NCBI GenBank assembly: GCA_945910225.1
Contig: CAMDYG010000026.1
Location: 1 to 35,275 of the forward strand
Direction: 5' to 3'
Origin: an uncultured Eubacterium sp.
GTDB lineage: Bacteria > Bacillota > Clostridia > Lachnospirales > Lachnospiraceae
Length of the DNA: 35,275 bases
Shown here: one piece after another, positions 1 through 12,063 of the stretch
Position numbering within the stretch: the stretch's first letter is position 1
Layout of the letters: the number at the start of each line of letters is the position of its first letter
Made by a program: the position numbers and the translations under genes
The notes under the pieces: model-generated
What the model saw: the letters and a program-made list of their open reading frames with translations, nothing else
What the model was told of the DNA's origin: nothing
The model's database searches: none

Positions 1-66
1 ATTCACTTTCTGATTCACTTTCTGATTCACTTTCTGATTCACTTTCTGATTCACTTTCTGATTCAC
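1..66. repeat. 12-bp tandem repeat (ATTCACTTTCTG), coding for a Ser-Glu linker
   Basis: Five identical copies of ATTCACTTTCTG occupy 1-60, followed by a degenerate partial copy. On the minus strand the unit reads as Glu-Ser-Glu-Ser. It is in frame with the VWA surface protein and probably continues outside the window. Confidence 0.95.
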
Positions 67-1921
67 TCTCATGTTCATTATTCACTTTATCAATATTGAT
101 TATAACTGTTGCACTCTTTGTATATTCTTTACCATTTACGTTAAGGACAACATTATATTCAAATGTATCCTTTCCTGAATAGCCTTTATCTGGTGTGTAT
201 TCAAATGTTCCATCATCATTTAATATTACTTTTCCATGTTTTGTTTCAGTTTTTACAACAGCTTTTAATGACCTTACCTTATCAGGATTATTTACTATCT
301 GATTAATATCATTATTTAATACAGATGTTCCATCTAATATAGTATCCTGTTTAACAGAGTACTCATCATCTGATGCAGAAGGAAGAATAACTGCAGCTGG
401 TGCATCTGTAAATTCTTTACTAAATGTCAGTTCTGATATTTTTCCATTAAATATGCATTTTTTATTTGTATATGAATATCCGGCATATCCATCCTTTGCT
501 TTTATTTTTACATAAGCTGTCTGAGGTTGTGATGATATTTCTTCAGCATATTTAACTGTAAATGTTCCATCTCCATTGTCAGTAACATCGTTCTGACCAG
601 CTACTAATTCAAAATGATCATCTAATGTATCAATTACCTCAGATGATTCAAATGGTAAAGCTGTAATGGACACCATTATCTGATTAAAACTCTTATTTAA
701 CTCATCAGTATTAGAAGCTGTGTAAAATTTATCTGCATATCCTCCATCAGAATAAGTGAACTTTGTTTTAAATTTTGATTTTGTATATGATAATGTTTTA
801 TTTCCAAGAGATACTCTTACCAAATCATTAATATCTTTATTATCCTTCATTAATGCTATTGTATATATCTCTGCCCCCGCATCTGACAATTTCTTTCCTG
901 CAGTCTGGGCATAATATGATCCGTTCAGATTATCTTTGGAACCTGTATACTCTTTACCATTTACATAGTAAGTTCCCCAGATTTTATCACTATCATAAGT
1001 ATTAGCATCACCATCTGTGAACAATATTACAGATGTACCCATTAAGTTATCAACAATATCGGATACTTTATTAAGTCCCTGTTCAATATTAGTATTGTTT
1101 CCAAGTCCTTCTTTGACATACCCTACATTATTTCTTTTCTTATAACCATATAAAAAGTCATAATAGTTATAATCTTCCTCATACATACTCTTTGTATATA
1201 TTGAATTGATTTTGTCCATTATTTCATTTCTGTCAGATGAATTAATTATCTCTGCAGTTGCTGTCTTGCAATACATAATAATTGAAACTTTATTATTACT
1301 TCCATCTGGTAAAATGTATTTTAGAAAATTGTTGACTGACTGTGTAGCAACATACCATCTTGTATCTTCATATGATGCTGCCATCTTATCATCATCAGCT
1401 CCAGTATTTATAGAGCATGCCATACTTGATGATCTGTCCATTACAATTACTATATTGTTGTTATCACTTGTAAGAGAAGGAAGATTTTTAGAAGCTGCTG
1501 TAAATTTAAGTGTATAATAACCATTTTCATCAGGCTCTTCATTTAGTATTTCTTTGCTAAGGTCTAATGTTTCATCTAAAAGATATGTTTTCGCATATAT
1601 TGTTGTATCTGATGTTATGCTGTCTCCATTATTAAATCCACTAACTATTATGCCATAATTTTTATTATCGGATTTTAATGTAACAGTATCTCCATTTTTC
1701 ACATATATTTCTTTAGTATCATCATCACTTCTGAATATAACCTTATTATATCCATCTTTTTTTTGCTCTGATACTGCATTATCTGTAACTAATACAATAT
1801 TATCTGATAGTTCTTTCTCACTTGCATGTGCTTTACTGGCAACCAATGGTACTATTCCAGTAATTGCTACAATTACTATTAATAATCCTATGATTATTTT
1901 CTTTGTAACATTTCTTTTCAT
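1..1921 (-). CDS. Secreted von Willebrand factor A domain surface protein (C-terminus beyond window)
   Basis: An open frame begins at ATG 1919-1921 behind an AGGAGG ribosome site and runs 640 codons off the window edge without a stop. The first ~33 residues are a signal peptide: KR-rich start, long Ile/Leu/Val core, then VASKAHA. Around residues 150-370 there is a von Willebrand A domain with the metal-binding DxSxS motif as D162-R-S-S-S166 and a later FTDGDANTY strand near residue 302. Residues ~505-600 look like a cadherin/Ig-like tandem module (DDEYSV..., HGKVILNDDGTFEYTPDKG). The visible end is a Ser-Glu linker encoded by 12-bp repeats, typical of spacers before a wall or membrane anchor. 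Likely an adhesin or pilus-tip-like cell-surface protein; ligand unknown. It sits 82 bp downstream of the fumarase beta subunit and could be co-transcribed or separate. Confidence 0.85.
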   Translation of the reverse strand, partial: MKRNVTKKIIIGLLIVIVAITGIVPLVASKAHASEKELSDNIVLVTDNAVSEQKKDGYNKVIFRSDDDTKEIYVKNGDTVTLKSDNKNYGIIVSGFNNGDSITSDTTIYAKTYLLDETLDLSKEILNEEPDENGYYTLKFTAASKNLPSLTSDNNNIVIVMDRSSSMACSINTGADDDKMAASYEDTRWYVATQSVNNFLKYILPDGSNNKVSIIMYCKTATAEIINSSDRNEIMDKINSIYTKSMYEEDYNYYDFLYGYKKRNNVGYVKEGLGNNTNIEQGLNKVSDIVDNLMGTSVILFTDGDANTYDSDKIWGTYYVNGKEYTGSKDNLNGSYYAQTAGKKLSDAGAEIYTIALMKDNKDINDLVRVSLGNKTLSYTKSKFKTKFTYSDGGYADKFYTASNTDELNKSFNQIMVSITALPFESSEVIDTLDDHFELVAGQNDVTDNGDGTFTVKYAEEISSQPQTAYVKIKAKDGYAGYSYTNKKCIFNGKISELTFSKEFTDAPAAVILPSASDDEYSVKQDTILDGTSVLNNDINQIVNNPDKVRSLKAVVKTETKHGKVILNDDGTFEYTPDKGYSGKDTFEYNVVLNVNGKEYTKSATVIINIDKVNNEHESESESESESESESESESESESE

Positions 1922-1944
1922 AGATATCCTCCTAATAAGATTGA

Positions 1945-1957
1945 ACTGTCAGACAGT
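1945..1957. promoter_or_regulatory. 13-bp palindrome ACTGTCAGACAGT upstream of the VWA gene
   Basis: Perfect 6-bp arms around a single central A, lying in the 82-bp gap between the fumarase beta gene and the VWA gene, about 24 bp before its start codon. It has no following T-tract, so it is more like an operator or a small leader hairpin than a terminator. Function not known. Confidence 0.4.
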
Positions 1958-2003
1958 CCTTAATAAAAATCTATATTAGTAGGATTTACCATTTATACCA
2001 TAT

Positions 2004-2555
2004 TTATACTCTGCAATATTCCTTTATTGCTGTTTCATACAGATTGTTTCCTTCGCTGTCTATTACAACAACTACTGGAAGATTCTCAACCTCAAGCTCC
2101 CTTATTGCTTCTGTTCCCAGATCATCATAAGCTATTACTGTTGATTTCTTGATACATTTGCTAAGAATTGCACCTGCACCGCCTACTGCGGCAAAGTACA
2201 CTGCACCATTTCTTACTATTGCATCTATTACTGCCTGTGAACGCTTGCCTTTTCCTATCATTCCCTTAAGTCCAAGGTCGAGAAGGTCTGGTGCATATTT
2301 GTCCATACGGCTTGCCGTTGTTGGACCTGCTGAACCTATTGGTCTTCCTTCTCTTGCCGGAGATGGTCCCATGTAATATATTATGTTGTTCTTCATATCT
2401 ATTGGAAGTGGCTGTCCTGCTGCCAGAGCCTCTGCCATTCTCTTGTGTGCCGCATCTCTTGCTGTATAGATTGTTCCTGTTATATATACATAATCTCCTG
2501 AATGAAGACTCTTTGCATCTTCATCACTTATTGGTGCATTAATATATTTATCCAT
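2004..2555 (-). CDS. Class I fumarate hydratase (or tartrate dehydratase-like), beta subunit
   Basis: The 183-residue protein matches the C-terminal (beta) half of the Fe-S class I fumarase/L-tartrate dehydratase family. This family forms a two-chain enzyme in most anaerobes and interconverts fumarate and malate in the cytoplasm. Visible motifs are SGDYVYITGTIYTARDAAH near the N-terminus, GPTTASRMD (~residues 77-85) and LKGMIGKGKRS (~residues 95-105), followed by AVGGAGAIL. Its ATG is preceded by GGAGG with 6-nt spacing. It begins 16 bp after the alpha subunit, so the two are one transcription unit. Fumarase is the default reading; tartrate or another hydro-lyase substrate cannot be excluded by eye. 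Confidence 0.9.
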   Translation of the reverse strand: MDKYINAPISDEDAKSLHSGDYVYITGTIYTARDAAHKRMAEALAAGQPLPIDMKNNIIYYMGPSPAREGRPIGSAGPTTASRMDKYAPDLLDLGLKGMIGKGKRSQAVIDAIVRNGAVYFAAVGGAGAILSKCIKKSTVIAYDDLGTEAIRELEVENLPVVVVIDSEGNNLYETAIKEYCRV

Positions 2556-2571
2556 AATTAACCTCCTCTGA

Positions 2572-3414
2572 TTATATTACTCTGTGTGAATGTCTGTTTA
2601 CATGGCAGCAAATGTTGACTGCAACTGGAAGTCCTGCAATATGTGTAGGATATGTCTCTATGTTTATTGCAAGTGCTGTCTGTGTTCCGCCAAGTCCGCC
2701 TGGACCGATTCCTAACTTGTTGATTTTCTCAAGCATTTCTTTCTCTAAGTCACGGACATATTCAACTGGTGACTCTTCATTCAAGTCTCTTGTCAATGCC
2801 TTCTTTGCGAGGTAAGCACATTTTTCAAATGTTCCTCCGATTCCGACACCGACTACCATTGGAGGACAGGCATTAGGTCCTGCATCCTTAACAGCTGTAA
2901 GTATTGCTTCTTTGACACCTTCAATTCCGTCTGCTGGCTTTAACATGAATACCCTGCTCATGTTTTCGCTTCCGAATCCCTTAGGTGCAACTGTTATGTC
3001 AACCTTGTCTCCTGGAACTATATTAAAATGTATTACTGCAGGAGTGTTATCCTTGGTATTCTCCCTGTAGATTGGATCTTTAACAACTGATTTTCTTAAA
3101 TATCCGTCAACATATCCTCTTCTTACACCCTCGTTAATTGCCTCTGTGATATCACCGCCTGTAAGATGGACATCCTGTCCAACATTGATGAACACTACTG
3201 CCATTCCTGTATCCTGACATATAGGTATCATATCCTCTCCCGCAATCTTTAAATTCTCTTCAAGCTGTCCAAGCACCTGCTTTCCAAGTGCAGATTCTTC
3301 ATTCTTAACTGCATTTTCAAAGACATTCTTCATATCATCAGTAAGAAAATGATTGGCCTCTATGCACATTTCCTTAATATTGTCTGTGATTATTGATACA
3401 TTAATCTCTCTCAT
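2572..3414 (-). CDS. Class I fumarate hydratase (or tartrate dehydratase-like), alpha subunit
   Basis: A 280-residue catalytic (Fe-S) subunit of the two-chain class I fumarase. The three expected [4Fe-4S] ligands are visible in context: C66 in IPICQDTGMA, C183 in NACPPMVVGVGIGG and C269/C270 in NICCHVNRH. KGFGSENMS (~residues 145-153) and GLGGTQTALA are further family signatures. The ribosome site is AAAGGA 8 nt before ATG. It starts 21 bp after the second esterase with no terminator between them, so the fumarase genes appear to be the distal part of an esterase-esterase-alpha-beta operon. An oxygen-labile Fe-S fumarase fits an obligate anaerobe. Confidence 0.92.
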   Translation of the reverse strand: MREINVSIITDNIKEMCIEANHFLTDDMKNVFENAVKNEESALGKQVLGQLEENLKIAGEDMIPICQDTGMAVVFINVGQDVHLTGGDITEAINEGVRRGYVDGYLRKSVVKDPIYRENTKDNTPAVIHFNIVPGDKVDITVAPKGFGSENMSRVFMLKPADGIEGVKEAILTAVKDAGPNACPPMVVGVGIGGTFEKCAYLAKKALTRDLNEESPVEYVRDLEKEMLEKINKLGIGPGGLGGTQTALAINIETYPTHIAGLPVAVNICCHVNRHSHRVI

Positions 3415-3435
3415 TGCTAATTCCTTTCTTACATT

Positions 3436-4203
3436 TTAATTATTAATTAATCCCGTAAATATTAAAAATCTTTTTAATTCTTCACGCCAGAATTTCCATT
3501 CATGTCCGATTTGTTCAATTTCATCATATACATAACTGTATTCATTATGGCTCATGAAATAATCTCTTAATATATGATTCATGTCTATCCATGGATCAAG
3601 CTCCCCACATGCATGATATATTTGTGGTTTTATGCCTTCCTGATCTATTAATTTATCAGCCTGGTATGTTATCCCATATTCTGTTTTATGCAAATCCCCA
3701 TCACCATAAAGTTGTATTCTTCTCAATGATTTTTCACTTCCATCATTAAGAAATTCTGAATCAGCTTTGTCTCCTGCTGAAAATGCACCAACAGTTCCGT
3801 ATTTTTCCGGATATTTAAGTGCTATGTGTAAACAGCCATATCCGCCATTAGAAAATCCTGATACATAGTTATCTTCTCTTTTATCAGAAAGACATGGAAA
3901 CATGTTCATAATTATACTGAATAATTCTTTTCCAACATATGATTCATACTTATCTCCTATATTCATATTAACAAAGCATGAATTCTGCACATTTGGAAGT
4001 ATTGCTGCAAACCTGCCCTCATCAACATATTCAATTATTGGTGAATGGTACAGCCATACTTTATTATCACCACTGCTTCCATGATATAACCACAACACTG
4101 GAAGTTTCTCATCCTTCTTTATATCTGGTGGCAGAATAACTGTGCATTCCATATTACGCTTAAGATATATAGAAAAATGATTAACATTCATTACTGCTGC
4201 CAT
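3436..4203 (-). CDS. Esterase-family (PF00756-like) alpha/beta hydrolase
   Basis: A 255-residue alpha/beta hydrolase of the esterase D / acetyl-xylan-esterase-like family. The nucleophile elbow is SGFSNGGYG with S118. Likely triad partners are D203 in CGELDPWID and H234 in IGHEWKFW. No signal peptide is visible, so it acts in the cytoplasm. GGAGG sits 6 nt before ATG 4201-4203. Its start overlaps the end of the upstream paralogue by 23 bp, implying translational coupling. Members of this family remove acyl groups from carbohydrates or small thioesters (for example S-formylglutathione hydrolase). An intracellular role in deacylating imported oligosaccharides is plausible given the pectinase in the window, but the substrate is not readable from sequence. 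Confidence 0.82.
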   Translation of the reverse strand: MAAVMNVNHFSIYLKRNMECTVILPPDIKKDEKLPVLWLYHGSSGDNKVWLYHSPIIEYVDEGRFAAILPNVQNSCFVNMNIGDKYESYVGKELFSIIMNMFPCLSDKREDNYVSGFSNGGYGCLHIALKYPEKYGTVGAFSAGDKADSEFLNDGSEKSLRRIQLYGDGDLHKTEYGITYQADKLIDQEGIKPQIYHACGELDPWIDMNHILRDYFMSHNEYSYVYDEIEQIGHEWKFWREELKRFLIFTGLINN

Positions 4204-4963
4204 ATATGTCCTCCATCCTGTATGACTGTTTTTTTATTATGTTAACTGTCTCATGTATACATTTATCCCAGAATGTGAAATCATGATTTCCTGCTGCCTC
4301 ATAATAATTGACATTAAGTCCTGCATCTGATGCATATTTATACCATTGTCTGCTCATTGGCAATATCTGATCCTGTAATCCACATCTTATATAAAATTCT
4401 GGATACTTTTCAACATTTATCTTGATGTTATCCTCTTTTAAACAATTCATTACATCAAATCCTTTATCTGATAATTGACTTCTATCACCAAATATCTGAT
4501 ATGTATTAATTCCCTGTGGATTATCGAATCTTTTTTCTATATCAAGTAATCCTGAATATGAAAATATCTTGCCATATACATCAGGCTTAATAAGTGCAGC
4601 ATGGACTGCTCCATATCCACCCATTGACATTCCTGCAATATAACGGTCTTTTCTGTCACATGATAATCCGAACCAGTTAGTACATGTTTCAATCAATTCT
4701 TCTGTTAAAAATGTAAAATATTTTCTGCCATGTTCATTATCTACGTAGCATTTGTTATCTCCTGAAATCATAACAACTGCTATATTAGTATTATCAATAT
4801 AATCTGCCACTCTGGATTTCGTAATCCATGTTGTATAATCTCCTCCCATTCCATGAAGAAGATATAATGTCTTATAATTACCCCTCCCCTGAGGAATAAT
4901 TATATTAATCATAACCGGCATACCAAGTGCTTTTGATTCATAATTTATATTTATTAGAGCCAT
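4181..4963 (-). CDS. Esterase-family (PF00756-like) alpha/beta hydrolase, paralogue
   Basis: A 260-residue esterase-family hydrolase. A longer frame opens at a GTG (4991-4993), but that codon lies inside the gyrA terminator hairpin. The ATG at 4961-4963 has GGGAG just upstream and gives the natural family start (MALININYES...). LYLLHGMGGDYTTW holds the oxyanion region, S113 is in AGMSMGGYG, and the likely acid and base are D198 (CGLQDQIL) and H227 (GNHDFTFW). No signal peptide. It is a diverged paralogue of the following gene, which it overlaps by 23 bp. It is the first gene of the esterase/fumarase run and begins only 12 bp after the T-tract of the gyrA terminator. Substrate unknown; a carbohydrate acyl ester is the leading guess. 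Confidence 0.82.
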   Translation of the reverse strand: MALININYESKALGMPVMINIIIPQGRGNYKTLYLLHGMGGDYTTWITKSRVADYIDNTNIAVVMISGDNKCYVDNEHGRKYFTFLTEELIETCTNWFGLSCDRKDRYIAGMSMGGYGAVHAALIKPDVYGKIFSYSGLLDIEKRFDNPQGINTYQIFGDRSQLSDKGFDVMNCLKEDNIKINVEKYPEFYIRCGLQDQILPMSRQWYKYASDAGLNVNYYEAAGNHDFTFWDKCIHETVNIIKKQSYRMEDIYGSSNEC

Positions 4964-4975
4964 CTTTTCTCCCAT

Positions 4976-5020
4976 AAAAAAGGGAACTGACACATCCTTT
5001 AAAATGTGGCAGTTCCCTTA
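4976..5020 (-). terminator. Rho-independent terminator after gyrA
   Basis: Arms AAGGGAACTG (4980-4989) and CAGTTCCCTT (5010-5019) pair perfectly, extended inward by CACAT/ATGTG after one mismatch, with an 8-nt loop. On the minus strand the hairpin ends in TTTTTT (4981-4976). It lies 4 bp past the gyrA stop and closes the dnaA-to-gyrA block. Confidence 0.9.
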
Positions 5021-5023
5021 ATA

Positions 5024-7543
5024 TTATTCTTCGGAATCTACTGTATTATCTGTGTCTTCTTCAAAGCCTTCTGCATCCTTGCCTTCTTCATCGGCAGGCT
5101 GCTTTCTTACTTTGGCAATTGTTGCTACTTTGACTCCTTCATCAAGGTTAATAAGCTTAACACCTGATGTTATTCTTCCAAGATTAGATATATCTGAACA
5201 CTGAAGTCTGATTATGATTCCCTCTGTTGTAATAAGCATTACTTCTCTAGTATCATCAACAGCCTTAGCTCCTACGACATTACCAGTCTTTTCTGTTATC
5301 TTGTAACATTTGACACCTTTACCACCACGATGCTGAACTGTATATTCGTCAATGTCTGTTCTCTTACCCATACCATTTTCTGATACTATAAGCATAGTAT
5401 CTCCCTGGGTACTTACCTGAACACCAACTACCTCATCCTCATCCATAAGACTCATACCAATAACACCCATTGCTGAACGTCCTGTTGGTCTTACATCTGT
5501 TTCTTTAAATCTTATACACTGTCCAAGCATTGTTACCATAAGAATCTCTGCCTGATCATCTGTAAGTTTAACTTCTATAAGCTCATCATCTTCTCTTAAA
5601 TTGATTGCCTGGATTCCTGTTTTTCTTATATTGGCAAATTCTTTAACAGGTGTCTTCTTAACGATACCCTTCTTAGTTGCCATGAACAGATAATGTGTAT
5701 CCTGTAACATATCAATCTTAACAGGTACAACTGCTGTGATTGTCTCACCAGGTGCTAACTGTAAAAGATTAATTATTGCAGTTCCTCTTGAAGTTCTTGA
5801 TGCTTCAGGAATCTCATAAGCCTTTAACTTGTAAGCTCGTCCAGTATTAGTAAAGAATGTAAGCACATGATGCGATGTTGTCATGAATAAATCCTTGATG
5901 TAATCATCATCTATTGTCTGCATTCCCTTTATTCCCTTACCACCACGATGCTGGCTCTTGAAGTTATCAGGTGTCATTCTCTTTACATAACCTAAGTTAG
6001 TTCTTGCAATAACACATGGTTCATCTGGAATAAGGTCTTCCATTGAGATATCATATTCATCATATCCGATAGAAGTTCTTCTGTCGTCACCATATTTGTC
6101 TGCTATCTCTAAAATCTCAGTCTTGATAACACCAAGAAGTAACTTCTTATCTGCAAGAATTGCCTTGTATTCTTTAATCTTCTCATGAAGTTCTTTTAAT
6201 TCAGCTTCCAGCTTGCTTCTTTCCAGACCTGTCAAAGCTCTAAGACGCATATCCACGATAGCCTGAGCCTGTGCTTCTGAAAGTGCGAATTCTGCCATTA
6301 AGCTTTCCTTGGCAATCTGAACATTAGCAGAACCTCTGATTATTGAGATAACTCTGTCGATATTATCTAAGGCAATCATTAAGCCCTCTAAAATGTGGGC
6401 TCTTTCCTCTGCCTTATTAAGATCAAACTTAGTCCTTCTTGTAACTACTTCTTCCTGATGAAGAAGATAGTATCTTAACATGTCATACAGGTTAAGTACC
6501 TTTGGCTGGTTATCTACTAATGCAAGCATGATCACTCCAAATGTATCCTGTAACTGTGTATGTTTGTATAACTGGTTAAGTATTATGTTAGGATTGACAT
6601 CTCTTCTTAACTCAATGGCAATTCTCATACCCTCTCTGTCAGATTCATCTCTTAAATCTGTTATTCCGTCAATCTTCTTATCTCTTACAAGCTCTGCTAT
6701 TTTCTCAATAAGCTTTGCTTTGTTAACCATATATGGAAGCTCTGTAACAACAATTCTGTTCTTGCCGTTATTCATTGGCTCAATATTGGTTACAGCTCTT
6801 ACCTTTAACTTGGCTCTTCCTGTACGATAAGCTTCTTCAATTCCCATCTTTCCAATGATTGTTCCACCTGTAGGAAAGTCAGGACCTTTAACTATATCAA
6901 GAATTTCCTCAATTGTTGTATCTCTGTCTTCTTCTACCTTGTTATCAATCATCTTGACAACAGCACCTATAACTTCTCTTAAGTTATGAGGTGGTATATT
7001 AGTAGCCATACCTACAGCAATACCTGATGTACCATTACACAGCAGGTTAGGATATCTTGATGGAAGTACTGTAGGTTCTTTTTCTGTTTCATCAAAGTTA
7101 GGTATGAAATCTACAGTATCTTTGTTAAGATCTCTTGTCATCTCCATAGATATCTTGCTGAGTCTTGCCTCTGTATATCGCATGGCTGCGGCTCCATCAC
7201 CATCAACTGAACCGAAGTTACCATGTCCGTCAACAAGCGGATATCTTGTATTGAAATCCTGAGCAAGCTTTACTAATGCCTCATAAATTGATGAATCTCC
7301 ATGTGGATGATATTTACCCATTGTATCACCAACGATACGGGCACATTTTCTATGTGGCTTATCAGGACCATTGTTAAGTTCTATCATTGAATATAGGATT
7401 CTTCTCTGTACCGGCTTAAGACCATCTCTTACATCCGGAAGTGCTCTTGAAGCGATAACACTCATGGCATAATCTATGTAATAATTTTCCATAGTTTTCT
7501 GCATATCGACTTCCTGAACTTTATCAAAGATATGTTCGTCCAT
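5024..7543 (-). CDS. gyrA: DNA gyrase subunit A
   Basis: The 839-residue breakage-reunion subunit of DNA gyrase, which introduces negative supercoils together with GyrB. The active-site tyrosine is Y123 in AMRYTEARL. The quinolone-determining segment reads [11 protein letters not shown], with S84 and E88 at the two positions most often mutated in resistant strains, so it looks wild type. The C-terminal beta-pinwheel carries a GyrA-box-like QHRGGKG near residue 530 and a second copy in a later blade; Gram-positive homologues also vary at the second position. The tail is acidic ([12 protein letters not shown]). AAAGGA precedes the ATG. It lies 133 bp downstream of gyrB, a gap containing a long inverted repeat, and is followed by a strong terminator. 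Confidence 0.98.
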   Translation of the reverse strand: MDEHIFDKVQEVDMQKTMENYYIDYAMSVIASRALPDVRDGLKPVQRRILYSMIELNNGPDKPHRKCARIVGDTMGKYHPHGDSSIYEALVKLAQDFNTRYPLVDGHGNFGSVDGDGAAAMRYTEARLSKISMEMTRDLNKDTVDFIPNFDETEKEPTVLPSRYPNLLCNGTSGIAVGMATNIPPHNLREVIGAVVKMIDNKVEEDRDTTIEEILDIVKGPDFPTGGTIIGKMGIEEAYRTGRAKLKVRAVTNIEPMNNGKNRIVVTELPYMVNKAKLIEKIAELVRDKKIDGITDLRDESDREGMRIAIELRRDVNPNIILNQLYKHTQLQDTFGVIMLALVDNQPKVLNLYDMLRYYLLHQEEVVTRRTKFDLNKAEERAHILEGLMIALDNIDRVISIIRGSANVQIAKESLMAEFALSEAQAQAIVDMRLRALTGLERSKLEAELKELHEKIKEYKAILADKKLLLGVIKTEILEIADKYGDDRRTSIGYDEYDISMEDLIPDEPCVIARTNLGYVKRMTPDNFKSQHRGGKGIKGMQTIDDDYIKDLFMTTSHHVLTFFTNTGRAYKLKAYEIPEASRTSRGTAIINLLQLAPGETITAVVPVKIDMLQDTHYLFMATKKGIVKKTPVKEFANIRKTGIQAINLREDDELIEVKLTDDQAEILMVTMLGQCIRFKETDVRPTGRSAMGVIGMSLMDEDEVVGVQVSTQGDTMLIVSENGMGKRTDIDEYTVQHRGGKGVKCYKITEKTGNVVGAKAVDDTREVMLITTEGIIIRLQCSDISNLGRITSGVKLINLDEGVKVATIAKVRKQPADEEGKDAEGFEEDTDNTVDSEE

Positions 7544-7604
7544 TATTATAATTCCTTTCCGTGAAGTTATTAATTAACGCAATGTATGCTAGTTGCACCA
7601 TACA

Positions 7605-7663
7605 AGACAACATCACAATATTATTTAGCGTACAAGCATGCACATAATATTCTGATATTGTCT
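7605..7663. repeat. Long imperfect inverted repeat between gyrB and gyrA
   Basis: Arms at 7605-7624 and 7644-7663 match at 18 of 20 positions as inverted copies (AGACAA...ATATTAT against its complement). The 19-nt spacer contains the palindrome GCATGC. The pairing can extend outward through AT-rich bases with a bulge. There is no T-tract on either strand, so it is not a standard terminator. It fills much of the 133-bp gap and would form a stable stem in the gyrB-gyrA transcript. Confidence 0.8.
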
Positions 7664-7676
7664 TATGCGCTGCTCG

Positions 7677-10717
<3,041 letters not shown>

Positions 10718-10725
10718 ATTAACAC

Positions 10726-10935
10726 CTATTTTTTAATAAGAATACTAGAGCCGTTGTATTCTACAACTTCTCCGCCATAAAGCTTTTTACCGCGCTGGGT
10801 TTCTACAGCACCATTAACTTTCACTTCGCCATCCTGAATAACAATCTTTGCTTCTACTCCTGACTCTACAAGTCCGGCCGCTTTAATTGCCTGTCCAAGC
10901 TTAATGAAATCATCTCTTAATACTATCTCTTCCAT
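10726..10935 (-). CDS. rlbA: S4-domain RNA-binding protein RlbA (YaaA)
   Basis: A 69-residue protein that is essentially one S4 RNA-binding domain (FIKLGQAIKAAGLVESGVEAK, then DGEVKVNGAVETQRGKKL). It is found between dnaN and recF in most Firmicutes. B. subtilis YaaA is linked to ribosome assembly; the role here is inferred from family and position. It lies 24 bp after dnaN and 8 bp before recF. Its short length is normal for the family. Confidence 0.95.
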   Translation of the reverse strand: MEEIVLRDDFIKLGQAIKAAGLVESGVEAKIVIQDGEVKVNGAVETQRGKKLYGGEVVEYNGSSILIKK

Positions 10936-10959
10936 AACTTTTCCCTTCTTTTATCTTAA

Positions 10960-12063
10960 TTAAGCTGTAAAGTTTACAGGAAGAATAAGATAAATATAAT
11001 TTTCCTCTTTGTCTCTTATAAAGCATGGAGACTTATGGTTAACAAGGAACATATTAACATTCTCATCATCAATAACTCTTAATGCATCCATAAGGAACTT
11101 AGGGTTGAATCCTATCATTATATCCTTACCTTCTTTATCTATATCAATATCTTCATTAAGAGCACCTACTGCTGAATTAACATTAACCTGAAGAAGTCCA
11201 TTCTGAATATTAATAATAATAGGCTTCTTATCTCCTTCTCTTATAAGAAGATTAGCTCTGTCTATAGAATCTAAAAATTCTTTCTTATTGATACTAACTT
11301 TAGTCTCGTAATCATTAGAGAGCATCTGGTTAATCTTAAAGTATTCACCTTCGATAAGTCTCGATACAACATGAGTCTGATCAAATTCAAATAAAACATG
11401 ATTATTAGTGAAATATATATTAACGATACTCTCTGCATCAGCATTAAGTATTTTACTGATTTCCTGAAGAGTCTTTCCAGGTATAACAACTCTTACATCA
11501 TCTGTTTTACCTTCAAGTTTTATATTTCTTATAGCAATTCTGTGACCATCAAGACCTACTACTTTAAGATTACCTTCACTTACTTCAAAAAGTTCACCAG
11601 TCATCATCTTATTGTTATCATTCATTGCTATAGAAAAGATTGTCTGATTAATAACTTCTCTTAACTGGAACTGTGAAAGAGATATCATTTTATCTTTTAT
11701 GATAGCTGGAAGATAAGAAAAATCTTCTCCTGATTTACCAGCTATATTGAATTTACTCTTCTCACATGTAATAAGAGCATTATTATTGTCATCTGTAGAA
11801 AGAGTTATGTCATTATCAGGAAGCTTTCTTACAATTTCTGAAAAAAGCTTGGCATCAATTGCTACTTTACCTTTTTCAATAATTTCACCTTCTACTATTG
11901 TTTCAATACCAAGTTCCATATCATTACCAGTGAATTTGATTTCATTAGTTGTAGCATCTATAAGAATACATTCTAATATATTCATGGTAGTTCTTGTAGG
12001 AACTGCTTTCATAACAATACTTACAGCTTTGTTTAAGTTGGATTTAGAGAATACTAATTTCAT
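10960..12063 (-). CDS. dnaN: DNA polymerase III sliding clamp (beta subunit)
   Basis: The 367-residue ring clamp that tethers the replicative polymerase to DNA and binds DnaA-regulating and repair factors. The N-terminus MKLVFSKSNLNKAVSIVMKA and the C-terminus ENYIYLILPVNFTA are characteristic, the latter forming part of the partner-binding pocket. Three clamp repeats span the length. The ribosome site is AGGAAG about 8 nt before ATG. The gap to dnaA upstream is 306 bp. No strong terminator is seen after dnaA, so dnaA-dnaN read-through is possible. Confidence 0.97.
   Translation of the reverse strand: MKLVFSKSNLNKAVSIVMKAVPTRTTMNILECILIDATTNEIKFTGNDMELGIETIVEGEIIEKGKVAIDAKLFSEIVRKLPDNDITLSTDDNNNALITCEKSKFNIAGKSGEDFSYLPAIIKDKMISLSQFQLREVINQTIFSIAMNDNNKMMTGELFEVSEGNLKVVGLDGHRIAIRNIKLEGKTDDVRVVIPGKTLQEISKILNADAESIVNIYFTNNHVLFEFDQTHVVSRLIEGEYFKINQMLSNDYETKVSINKKEFLDSIDRANLLIREGDKKPIIINIQNGLLQVNVNSAVGALNEDIDIDKEGKDIMIGFNPKFLMDALRVIDDENVNMFLVNHKSPCFIRDKEENYIYLILPVNFTA

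Noticed and set aside
1-60. Short direct repeats that might suggest a CRISPR array
   Set aside because: Units are 12 bp, contiguous without spacers, and in frame with a surface protein.
1206-1517. A 103-codon plus-strand open frame
   Set aside because: It is antisense to the VWA domain, has no ribosome site, and resembles no family.
4964-4993. GTG start for the first esterase
   Set aside because: The codon lies within the gyrA terminator stem; the downstream ATG 4963 has a proper ribosome site and the family's usual N-terminus.
5024-7543. Quinolone-resistance changes in GyrA
   Set aside because: The determining region reads HGDSSIYE, with Ser and Glu as in susceptible Gram-positive bacteria.
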